DNA of 33,866 bases from Maricaulis sp963976135 (GTDB lineage: Bacteria; Pseudomonadota; Alphaproteobacteria; Caulobacterales; Maricaulaceae), in assembly GCF_963976135.1 (NCBI RefSeq), contig NZ_CAXBKN010000024.1:1-33866 (forward strand), in the 5' to 3' direction. The translations under genes and the position numbers were made by a program. Shown in pieces: positions 8,108-15,250 of this stretch (position 1 is its first letter; every line of letters begins with the position of its first letter). The notes beneath the pieces were generated by a model that saw nothing but the letters and a program-made list of their open reading frames with translations, made no database searches and was not told the origin of the DNA.

Positions 8108-9061
8108 CTAGAGCAGGCCAATCTCGCGCAGGCGCTGATTAAGGAAATCATTGGCGCGCATGGCCTGCGGATATTTGTCGGGGTGCTCCGCCGTGGCGCA
8201 GCCGGGCAGGGTCTCGATCATATAGTCCGGCCGGTAGTGCAGGAAGAAGGGCATGGAATAGCGTGAATGCCCCGTGCGGGCGCCGACCGGATTGATGACG
8301 CGGTGCTGGGTCGAGGGCAAAAGGTCATTGGTCGAGCGCGCCAGCATATCGCCCATATTGACGACGAGGCAGCCGGCGGGCGGGTTCATGTCGATCCATT
8401 CGCCTGAACGCGTCTTGACCTGAAGGCCCGGCTCCTCGGCCCCGAGCAGCAGGGTGATGGTATTGATGTCGCCATGGGCCTCGGCGCGGATCGAGCCACC
8501 CGGATCGCCGGCGACGGGCGGGTAGTGCAGCAGGCGCATCACCGAATTGCCGTCCTTGACGGTGTCGTCGAAGAAGTCAGCCGCGAGGCCGAGATCGAGC
8601 GCGATGGCGCTCAGCACGCGCCGGCCGAGCGCATCGAAATCTTGATAGAGGCCGTGGACGCTCTCCTTCCAGCCTTCGATCTCCGCGGGAATGAGATTGG
8701 GCGCCATATCGGCTTCGTATTTATGCCCCGCTGGCAGATCGCGGCCGACATGCCAGAACTCCTTCAGATCGACATGCTTGGCGTCCTTGGCGATCTCCTT
8801 GCCGAAGGGGGTATAGCCACGCGCGCCGCCGCCGCCGGGGATGAAATATTGCTGCTTTACAGCCTCGGGCAGCGCAAAGAACTGCGCCGCCTTGGTATAG
8901 GCGCGATCGATCCGGGCCGGGTCGAGGGCATGATCGGAGATGGCGGCGAAGCCGAACTCGCGGAAGCTGCGCCCCAGCTCATTGGCGAAGCCTTGCGGAT
9001 CGCTGGCCTGGCGAGCCATGGAGACGGGGGCGAAGCGGGAGAGGATTTCTTTGGCTGGCAT
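8108..9061 (-). CDS. Isopenicillin-N-synthase-like 2-oxoglutarate/Fe(II) oxygenase
   Basis: A 317-residue cytoplasmic non-haem iron dioxygenase. The N-terminal DIOX_N region has FREFGFAAISDHALD (33-47) and ARGYTPFGKE (80-89). The jelly-roll core carries the iron facial triad His196-x-Asp198 (EAHGDINT) and His253 (QHRVINP). The 2-oxoglutarate-binding Arg267-x-Ser269 is in SRYSMPFF. The family includes plant-type oxygenases and bacterial homologues of mostly unknown substrate, so the reaction cannot be named. It is divergent from a glutathione transferase gene and upstream of the second lipase gene, with which it probably shares a transcript. Confidence 0.92.
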   Translation of the reverse strand: MPAKEILSRFAPVSMARQASDPQGFANELGRSFREFGFAAISDHALDPARIDRAYTKAAQFFALPEAVKQQYFIPGGGGARGYTPFGKEIAKDAKHVDLKEFWHVGRDLPAGHKYEADMAPNLIPAEIEGWKESVHGLYQDFDALGRRVLSAIALDLGLAADFFDDTVKDGNSVMRLLHYPPVAGDPGGSIRAEAHGDINTITLLLGAEEPGLQVKTRSGEWIDMNPPAGCLVVNMGDMLARSTNDLLPSTQHRVINPVGARTGHSRYSMPFFLHYRPDYMIETLPGCATAEHPDKYPQAMRANDFLNQRLREIGLL

Positions 9062-9234
9062 GAGGTGCGGACCTGTTCTGGTGTGGTGACGGGAATAAGG
9101 CCTTGCTGGCCGCCTGCCAAGCGGTGAGCGGGAAATGACGCACCCGTGATCAGGCCTGCGCTTGTTTCAACCGCCGTCCACCCCATTTGCGCTCAACAGG
9201 GATGGCCTGCCATACATCATGACGGAGACGCTTC

Positions 9235-9960
9235 ATGTCCGCACCGATCGAACTCTATTACTGGCCCACACCCAATGGCTGGAAAATTTCCATTGCGCTG
9301 GAGGAGATGGGCCTGGCCTATGTGGTCAAGCCGGTGAATATCGGTGCCGGTGAGCAATTCGAGCCGGACTTCCTCAGGATCAGCCCCAATAACCGCATGC
9401 CCGCCATCATCGATCCGGACGGCCCTGACGGCGAGCCGATCGCGATTTTCGAGAGCGGTGCCATCCTGCAATATCTCGGCCGCAAATCGGGCGAGTTCTA
9501 TCCCGCCGACCCGCGCGCCCGCGCTGCGGTCGAGCAATGGCTGTTCTGGCAGATGGGCGGACTGGGCCCGATGGCCGGGCAGGCGCACCATTTCCGCACC
9601 TATGCCAAGGCGGTCGAGCCTGATGAGAGCAAGCTGGAATACGGCAAGAACCGCTACACCAATGAGGTCAACCGTCTCTACGGCGTGCTTGAGCGCGCCC
9701 TGTCGGACGGGCGCGACTATATCGCCGGTGAATATTCCATCGCCGATATGGCGATCTGGCCGTGGATCCTGCCGGAAGGCCAGGGCCAGGACCTCGCTGA
9801 TTTCCCGCGCCTGTCGGCCTGGATGGATCGCGTCGGTGCGCGACCGGCGGTCAAGGCGGGACGGGCGCTTGGCACGGAGTTGCGCCGGCCGCTCGACGAG
9901 GACAGCGCCGAAGGCAAGAAAGCGCGTGACCTGTTATTTGGCCAGAAGGCGCGCGTGTGA
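9235..9960 (+). CDS. Glutathione S-transferase, Nu-class (YfcG/YghU-like)
   Basis: A 241-residue glutathione transferase. The thioredoxin-fold N-domain has PTPNGWKISIALEE at 11-24 (Thr12/Asn13 are the usual glutathione-activating positions in Nu-class enzymes). The cis-Pro loop NNRMPAIID is at 52-60 and the glutathione-contact FESGAILQYL at 72-81. The all-helical C-domain has the conserved YSIADMAIWPW. Nu-class enzymes typically act as glutathione-disulfide reductases, so a role in disulfide or peroxide detoxification is likely. The ATG follows ACGGAGAC. Upstream, TTGCGC-18-CATACA (9187-9216) is a weak promoter candidate in the gap shared with the divergent oxygenase. Confidence 0.93.
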   Translation: MSAPIELYYWPTPNGWKISIALEEMGLAYVVKPVNIGAGEQFEPDFLRISPNNRMPAIIDPDGPDGEPIAIFESGAILQYLGRKSGEFYPADPRARAAVEQWLFWQMGGLGPMAGQAHHFRTYAKAVEPDESKLEYGKNRYTNEVNRLYGVLERALSDGRDYIAGEYSIADMAIWPWILPEGQGQDLADFPRLSAWMDRVGARPAVKAGRALGTELRRPLDEDSAEGKKARDLLFGQKARV

Positions 9961-10057
9961 GGCTGAAGTGGCGCGCGGATTCGCCTTGCACGCGTAAGGG
10001 CTTGCGTCAGCACGCAGGAGGCTGAATGCTGAGGCGGGGAAGCAAGGGGGCAGGCCC

Positions 10058-11626
10058 ATGGCTGACGTCTCTGGCGCAGCGCAAACCGACACGTCCGCAA
10101 CCGGGACCCGGCCCCGTCACGGGCTGACCGGCGCTGAATCGGCGCGACTGGCAGCGACCGATGCCTGCCGTGCGGAAACCTGTTCGCCTTGGGATGCCTC
10201 GCTGCCCGGCCAGATCGCCTGGCTGCTCTGGCGCGCCGTGTTCAAGGGCTTCCGCCCTGTCTGGCTGATGGCCTCGCTGGCAGTGACGGTCTGGTTCGGC
10301 GCCCATGTCGTGATCGAGAGCGGCGGTATCGCCGCAATCACGCGCACCCGGCCCGATCTTGAAACCCGGATCCAGTCAGCGCTGGCGGCCTCTGTGCCCG
10401 AGGGGGGCGATGCGCGCGCTTACTGGATCGCGCGTCTTTCGGATGCGCTCGATGGCGATGCCCGCCGGCGCGCCGATCTCGATCGTTTCCGGGCCTGGGC
10501 GGTGATCGGGCCCGATCTGATCGGGCGCGAAAAGCTGGCGCTCGAACATCTGGCCGGGCCCGGCGGTTCCGAGCGCCTCAATGCCCGCCTGACAGCTGCC
10601 CCGCCCTGGGTGCGCCATGACCGGCTGACGCGCGCGTATGAAGAACTGGTCGGCCGTGAGGCGGCGCAGCGGCTGGACCCGCCGCAATTGATCTTCGCGC
10701 CGCAAGACTTGCTGGCACGCCAGGCTGCGGCGCAATTCCACTGGTCTATTGCCGAACACAGCGCCAATGCCTTCTTCAGTGGCCGCCGCAATGGCCAGTT
10801 CGAACTGACCATGGTGCCTGGCCTCGTGGTGGGCGGTGGCCGCGATACCCGGCTCTATGGCGGTGTGCGCCAGCTCTTCATGCAGGCCTGTGCCCAGACA
10901 CCGCAATTGCAGGGCTGTGAGACCGGCATTGTCCCGCCGCAGGATTTCGACCCGGTCCGTTATGCGCTGGCGGCCCTGGAAGCGGGCCTGGTGCAGCTCA
11001 ACCTGCCGGCCAGCGCCGTCCATGACGGTGCCGAGATTTTGCAGGCTGCCCGTGAATCCGGCCGCTTGCAGCCACAGCTCGAGGCGCAATTGCGCGGCTG
11101 GGTCGAGACGGTCCTGCCGCCATCCGAAATTTTCGCCGCGGTGCAGCGCTCGCAATTGCGGGCGGACTTTGCCTTTTCCGCGCCGACCCAGGCGAGTGCC
11201 TCCCTGGCCGGACAGCTGCAACGCCGCTCCGGTGCCGAGGCCGCGGCGCTCTCGCGCTTGCTCGACGATCTCGCGCGTATCCGCCGTGCCTCGTCGGTGA
11301 TGACAGCGATCCGCGTCGTCTCCTCGATCAGCGAACTTAACCAAGCTGACTATCTCGTGCGGATTTCCAATACCGCCGGCGACCGGCTTCTTTCACTGCA
11401 TCTGGCACTGGGAGACGGGGTGTATCAATTGCTCGATTCCCCGGCAGACCGCCCCCGGCCAAGCGCGCGGTCGGTCAATCTGGCCTATGCTGGACTACTC
11501 TCTGCGGCGATTATCGTGTTTCTGACGATCTTGCGGCTGGTCAATACCCCGGAAGTCAGGCGGGCGAGTCGCCTGACAGCGCTGGATGCCCGGCTATCGC
11601 GTTTATTCCTTGGTAGGAAAACCTAA
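10058..11626 (+). CDS. Membrane-anchored protein with large periplasmic domain, unknown function
   Basis: A 522-residue protein I do not recognise. It has a cytoplasmic N-terminal segment of about 67 residues containing several Cys and Trp. One transmembrane helix follows at about 68-86 and a large, mostly helical, charge-rich region at about 87-470. A second transmembrane helix lies near 472-491 and the C-terminal tail is basic. The layout suggests a domain held in the periplasm by a helix at each end. A motif-like stretch FSGRRNGQF...MVPGLVVGGG lies near 242-264. The ATG follows AAGGGGG. It stands alone on the plus strand, after the glutathione transferase. Codon usage and length leave little doubt that it is coding. 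Confidence 0.85.
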   Translation: MADVSGAAQTDTSATGTRPRHGLTGAESARLAATDACRAETCSPWDASLPGQIAWLLWRAVFKGFRPVWLMASLAVTVWFGAHVVIESGGIAAITRTRPDLETRIQSALAASVPEGGDARAYWIARLSDALDGDARRRADLDRFRAWAVIGPDLIGREKLALEHLAGPGGSERLNARLTAAPPWVRHDRLTRAYEELVGREAAQRLDPPQLIFAPQDLLARQAAAQFHWSIAEHSANAFFSGRRNGQFELTMVPGLVVGGGRDTRLYGGVRQLFMQACAQTPQLQGCETGIVPPQDFDPVRYALAALEAGLVQLNLPASAVHDGAEILQAARESGRLQPQLEAQLRGWVETVLPPSEIFAAVQRSQLRADFAFSAPTQASASLAGQLQRRSGAEAAALSRLLDDLARIRRASSVMTAIRVVSSISELNQADYLVRISNTAGDRLLSLHLALGDGVYQLLDSPADRPRPSARSVNLAYAGLLSAAIIVFLTILRLVNTPEVRRASRLTALDARLSRLFLGRKT

Positions 11627-11786
11627 CCGATTTAAAGGCTTATGGCGTATTTTTCCTGATTTCTCTTAACCTTAAAGCAATTCTCTTTGCGCAGGATTGG
11701 TCTCGTTCGAAAGGCATTCGGACAGGATGGTGGCGCGGATGACAGATCCAAAGGATCGCATCCGCCGGTGTTACAGGGGAATGATC

Positions 11787-12059
11787 ATGGCGTTTACCGA
11801 CGTTGAAACTGCGCAAGTGCATGAAGCCGTTACCAGCGATCCGACAGGCGAAGATCTGTGCAAGCTGGGCATTCTGTACTCAACGGGCCAGGGCGGCGAA
11901 GTCGATTATGTCGAAGCCCATAAATGGTTCAATCTCGCGGCCCTGATGGGGTCCGAGCCGGCGAAGTATTATCGCCAGGAAATTTCCGACCAGATGTCGA
12001 CGATGGAAGTCGCCAGCGCGCAACGTGCCGCTCGCGAATGGCTCTCCACACGCCACTAG
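11787..12059 (+). CDS. Small Sel1-like repeat protein
   Basis: A 90-residue protein with one Sel1-like (TPR-related) repeat unit: DLCKLGILYSTGQGGEVD followed by YVEAHKWFNLAALMGSE, about residues 23-58. A charged amphipathic helix ends in REWLSTRH. Sel1 repeats mediate protein-protein contacts. Small single-repeat proteins of this shape are common in alphaproteobacteria, but the partner here is unknown. The ATG at 11787 is chosen because AGGGGA ends six bases before it; the ATG at 11781 is too close to that site, and earlier in-frame starts lack one. The 160-base region upstream is unusually AT-rich, includes TTAACCTTAAAG at 11666-11677, and probably holds its promoter. Confidence 0.8.
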   Translation: MAFTDVETAQVHEAVTSDPTGEDLCKLGILYSTGQGGEVDYVEAHKWFNLAALMGSEPAKYYRQEISDQMSTMEVASAQRAAREWLSTRH

Positions 12060-12082
12060 TCATGCCACCAGACTGTCTGAAG

Positions 12083-12107
12083 GTCAGCGGATGATGCATC
12101 CGCTGAC
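12083..12107. terminator. Perfect 11-base-pair hairpin between convergent genes
   Basis: GTCAGCGGATG and CATCCGCTGAC pair perfectly around a three-base ATG loop. It lies 23 bases after the Sel1-protein stop and about 110 bases beyond the hfsD stop on the other strand. There is no T-run on either side, so it could be a factor-assisted or bidirectional terminator or an RNA-stabilising stem. Confidence 0.5.
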
Positions 12108-12216
12108 TGCCCTGACAGTGTGCGCTCTGGCAGTGGACCGGCGTGCGACATTCCCGTGAGGTGCGGGGCAAGGCCGGGTTTCGGGGCAGGTGGCTCCGAA
12201 CGGGGGCTACAGGCGA

Positions 12217-12945
12217 TCAGTTATTATTGATCGCATTGGCGATGGCATAGGACATGGCCTGGTCGAGCGGCAGGATCGAATTCACATACTGCTCGATGAA
12301 GACATTGATCTCGGCCACTGTGGTCCGGGGGACGAAAACGATATCATTGCGGCGCAGCTGCAGCGCGTCGGCACCATCGCGTCCGCGCAAGGCATCGCGA
12401 AGATTGACGGTGCGCAGCATCAGCCCGCCGCCGGCTCCGCGCCGCAGGATGGCAACCTGGCGTGAAGCCGTGTCGCGGAAACCACCGGCCAGCATCACTG
12501 CCTCAAGCGCCCCGATCGGGCTGGGCAGGGCGATCAGGCCCGGAGAATTGACCTCACCACCAACAATGATGTTCTGCGGCCCGAGCGTGGCACGGCGAAC
12601 CTCCACAATGGGCGAGACCAGGACATTGCGCGCATAGGCGTCGGCAATGACGGAGGCAATCTCGTAATCGGTTTTGTTGGCCACCATGACATTCGCCAGA
12701 AGCGGCAGATTGATGCGCCCGTCCGGCCCGATCTCGGCCGTGCTCGACAATTCCGGCGCCGAATGCACGGTGACATCGACGCTGTCACCCGGAAAGAAGC
12801 GATATTCAGGATCGGTGTCCTGCCAGGCGAGGAAGTGTTGCCCGCCCCATTGTGCCGCTTCGGCCTCGGGTGCAGGGCTGGAACTGGCACAGGCACCAAG
12901 CCCGAATGAAGCCGCAAGGCACAGGCCCAGACTGATCGCGCGCAT
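12217..12945 (-). CDS. hfsD: Polysaccharide export outer-membrane lipoprotein, Wza-family (HfsD-like)
   Basis: A 242-residue lipoprotein predicted to form the outer-membrane export pore for the holdfast polysaccharide. The signal peptide ends in a lipobox LGAC with Cys19 as the lipidated residue. The poly-export domain runs from YRFFPGDSVDV (about 48) through DGRINLPLLANV. A SLBB domain follows (IIVGGEVNSPG, about 125-135). The C-terminal amphipathic segment (INVFIEQYVNSILPL) may contribute to the membrane helix seen in Wza-type proteins. GAGGA precedes the ATG. The gene is divergent from hfsA. In Caulobacter crescentus hfsD, hfsA and hfsB run in the same direction, so the split arrangement here is different. 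Family assignment is firm; the holdfast role rests on the neighbours. Confidence 0.88.
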   Translation of the reverse strand: MRAISLGLCLAASFGLGACASSSPAPEAEAAQWGGQHFLAWQDTDPEYRFFPGDSVDVTVHSAPELSSTAEIGPDGRINLPLLANVMVANKTDYEIASVIADAYARNVLVSPIVEVRRATLGPQNIIVGGEVNSPGLIALPSPIGALEAVMLAGGFRDTASRQVAILRRGAGGGLMLRTVNLRDALRGRDGADALQLRRNDIVFVPRTTVAEINVFIEQYVNSILPLDQAMSYAIANAINNN

Positions 12946-12991
12946 GATAATTCCTCGAATTCGTTGACGGGATGATTTCAGACCCGTTTGG

Positions 12992-13006
12992 ATAAGAAAA
13001 AATTAA
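12992..13006. promoter_or_regulatory. CtrA-like binding site between hfsD and hfsA
   Basis: ATAA, seven bases (GAAAAAA), then TTAA; on the minus strand TTAA-N7-TTAT. This matches seven of the eight fixed positions of the CtrA full-site consensus TTAA-N7-TTAA. It lies 46 bases before the hfsD start and 24 bases before the hfsA start, where it could affect both. A TTGACG at 12964-12969 is a possible -35 element for hfsA. Motif reading only. Confidence 0.4.
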
Positions 13007-13025
13007 GCGCGACGAGGCCTTTATG

Positions 13026-13037
13026 GAGTCATGACTC
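13026..13037. promoter_or_regulatory. 12-base palindrome with two GANTC sites over the hfsA start codon
   Basis: GAGTCATGACTC is a perfect palindrome whose centre contains the hfsA ATG (13031-13033). It holds two GANTC sequences, the target of the cell-cycle methyltransferase CcrM in Caulobacter relatives. It may be a methylation-sensitive control site or a coincidence. Confidence 0.4.
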
Positions 13038-14548
13038 GCGATCAAGATAACGCCGGCCCGAATGAGGGCCGGGTGACCGGACTTGGCTCCGGCACCCGGG
13101 GCGATCTCGATCTGTTCGATGTGATTGCCCTGGCATGGTCGGAGAAGGGTTTTATCGCCCTGATTTTCGCGGTCCTGTTTGCCATTGGCGTCGCGTTTTC
13201 GCTCACCATGCTCAAGCCGAGTTATGAGGCGCATTCCAGCCTGATGATTCTGCAGGATGATAATCCGACCCCCGCCACGGCGGGTTCCGGCGATGCTTTC
13301 ACGCTCGCCCAGGTGATGCAGTCGGAAAGCCAATTGCTCAGCTCGGCGACGGTTTTGCGGCGTGCCCTGGCTGAGATCGGGCCGGATGTTGTGCTGGGCG
13401 AGGCGGTGACCGGGGATGCCGCGACCTCAGCACTGAAGACGATGTCCAATTCCTTCTCCCTGTCACGCGAACCCAATTCAACGGCGATCAATGCCAGCTA
13501 CACGGCCGGCACCGCAGAGCGCTCGGCCCTGGTGTTGAACGCCATTATCGACGCCTATCTGGATTATCGCGAGGAAGTCCTGATCGAGACCGGTGTGCTC
13601 GGCCTGTCTGTCCGGCGCGAGCAGGCCAATGCCGCGGTCGAGGCTGCCCAGGCCGCACGGGACCGTTTCCTGCTCGACCATGACTTGTCGAATTTCGAGA
13701 TCGAACAACAGACGACAGATGCGCTCGTGGGCAATCTGACCGACCGCGTCAATACGTCGAGCGCCAATCATGACTCAGCGCGTGCCGGCGCAGAGGCGAT
13801 CCGGGAGCGTTTGCGCAGTGTCCCGGAAAGCATCGAGCTCTACGTCGAAAACGGCGTCGATGCGGTCCTGCTGGATCGGCAGTCGGAGCGGGCGCGCCTG
13901 CTGGCGCGCTACCAGGCCGGCGCTCCGGCCGTGGTTGCGCTCGACCGTGAGATTGCGGCCATCGAGACGTTTCTCGCCAGCGGCGCATCCGATGGGCGAG
14001 GCCAGAGCCGGACCGGTCCCAATCCCGTCAGGCAATCGCTTGAGACTGATCTGGCGACCCGCGAAGCCAACGCCCGCGCCGAAGCCTCCATGCTCGCCGC
14101 GCTGGAGCAGCAATTGCGCGTCAATCGCGATGAAGCCGCGCGTCTGCGCCGGCTTGAGCCGGAATTCACCCGGCTGGAACAAAATGTAGTCGCTGCCGAG
14201 GAAGCGGCGGCGATCGTGGCCGGCCAGGAAGCGACTGCTTCGGCCCGTCGTTCCTCGACACTGGGCGGCGCCGATGCGGTGCGCCTGATCGATCGCGCCA
14301 TGCCGCCGTTACAGGCCAAGTCGATGAAGAAGCTTGGCTTCATAGCCTCCTTTGTGCTCGCGGGCGGGGTGGCGCTCTTCTCCGGGCTGATGCGCGGTTA
14401 CTGGCGCGTCTATATTGCCGCAGGCGGCGTGCCGGCGACAATCGCCAGCGCCGAGCCCGTGCCCGAACCGGTCGCGGCCTGGAATCCGGCCAATGATCTG
14501 CCCGCCGATATCCCCATTCTCGCGCGCGTGGCCGAACGCACAGCGTAA
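13031..14548 (+). CDS. hfsA: Wzz/Wzc-type polysaccharide chain-length and export protein (HfsA-like)
   Basis: A 505-residue inner-membrane polysaccharide co-polymerase. The Wzz domain begins near DLFDVIALAWSEKG, with transmembrane helix 1 at about 40-60. A long periplasmic region follows, with extended coiled coil at about 190-240 and 335-400. A proline-containing motif PPLQAKSMKK precedes transmembrane helix 2 at about 434-455, followed by a 45-residue cytoplasmic tail. No kinase domain is fused; the kinase-like partner is the next gene, as in Caulobacter HfsA/HfsB. The Shine-Dalgarno is weak (GGAG only two bases from the ATG), so the start is not certain. The protein should link HfsC-made polymer to the HfsD pore. 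Confidence 0.88.
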   Translation: MTRDQDNAGPNEGRVTGLGSGTRGDLDLFDVIALAWSEKGFIALIFAVLFAIGVAFSLTMLKPSYEAHSSLMILQDDNPTPATAGSGDAFTLAQVMQSESQLLSSATVLRRALAEIGPDVVLGEAVTGDAATSALKTMSNSFSLSREPNSTAINASYTAGTAERSALVLNAIIDAYLDYREEVLIETGVLGLSVRREQANAAVEAAQAARDRFLLDHDLSNFEIEQQTTDALVGNLTDRVNTSSANHDSARAGAEAIRERLRSVPESIELYVENGVDAVLLDRQSERARLLARYQAGAPAVVALDREIAAIETFLASGASDGRGQSRTGPNPVRQSLETDLATREANARAEASMLAALEQQLRVNRDEAARLRRLEPEFTRLEQNVVAAEEAAAIVAGQEATASARRSSTLGGADAVRLIDRAMPPLQAKSMKKLGFIASFVLAGGVALFSGLMRGYWRVYIAAGGVPATIASAEPVPEPVAAWNPANDLPADIPILARVAERTA

Positions 14549-14620
14549 GCGGTGCGTTAACTCTGTTGGCGGCAAGCTGATCCGACGTCCCGTCGAATCA
14601 CGCCAGATGCGAACCCGTTG

Positions 14621-15250
14621 ATGAATTTGACCGCCGAATTGTCCCAGCTGATCGATCAGCTTGAACCGATCGCCCGCCCGGGTGGGCATGGCCGTGCGCT
14701 GATGGTGATGGGCTCGCGCCCCGGTGCGGGCGCGTCGACAGTCGCGCGCGAACTGGCGCGGTTGGCCGCCTTGCGCTCGCAGCGCGGAGTCTGGCTTTAC
14801 GATCTCGATTTCTCCGGCAATGCACAATCGCGGGCCGCCCGCGTCCAGGGACCGGTCTTCGATGCAGCGCTGGGACGCGAGCCTTTCTGGGCGCTCCAGA
14901 CCGTTACGGGCCGGGCCCGCATCGTGGCGCGTCAATCGGTGGTGCCCAATCTTTTTGTGACGGAAATGCAGAGCGATCCCGGTGCCGTCGAGCGCGTCGG
15001 CCTGCGCGCCGCGCCCGATTACTGGGCGGCGATACGCGAATCGATTGATCTGGCGATCATCGATGCACCGAGCCAGTCGACTGCACCGCTCAATCTGGCA
15101 GCCGATCTCGATGGGGTGATCCTGGTGGCCGATGCGCGCGATCCCAATGGTGCCGGGCTGCAGGCGCGGCGCGCCGCGATCGAGGCGAGGGGCGGTGTCG
15201 TCGCCGGCCTGATCCTCAACCGGACGGAACGCATCCAGAGCGCAGCATGA
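14621..15250 (+). CDS. hfsB: BY-kinase/ParA-like ATPase lacking the Walker A lysine (HfsB-like)
   Basis: A 209-residue P-loop-fold protein in the position of HfsB, the tyrosine-kinase-like partner of HfsA. The Walker A position reads GSRPGAGAST (31-40): the glycines and Ser/Thr are kept but the invariant lysine is replaced by Ala. The Walker A' strand is WLYDLDF (58-64), with a second aspartate, and the Walker B-like strand is DLAIIDAP (143-150). The C-terminal tyrosine cluster of active BY-kinases is absent; the only tyrosines are 60 and 134. It is therefore probably a non-catalytic or altered regulator. The ATG lacks a clear Shine-Dalgarno; a TTG is adjacent upstream. Its stop overlaps the start of hfsC (ATGA). 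Confidence 0.82.
   Translation: MNLTAELSQLIDQLEPIARPGGHGRALMVMGSRPGAGASTVARELARLAALRSQRGVWLYDLDFSGNAQSRAARVQGPVFDAALGREPFWALQTVTGRARIVARQSVVPNLFVTEMQSDPGAVERVGLRAAPDYWAAIRESIDLAIIDAPSQSTAPLNLAADLDGVILVADARDPNGAGLQARRAAIEARGGVVAGLILNRTERIQSAA

Noticed and set aside
13023..13033. ATG at 13023 as an alternative hfsA start
   Set aside because: It is out of frame with the HfsA reading frame.
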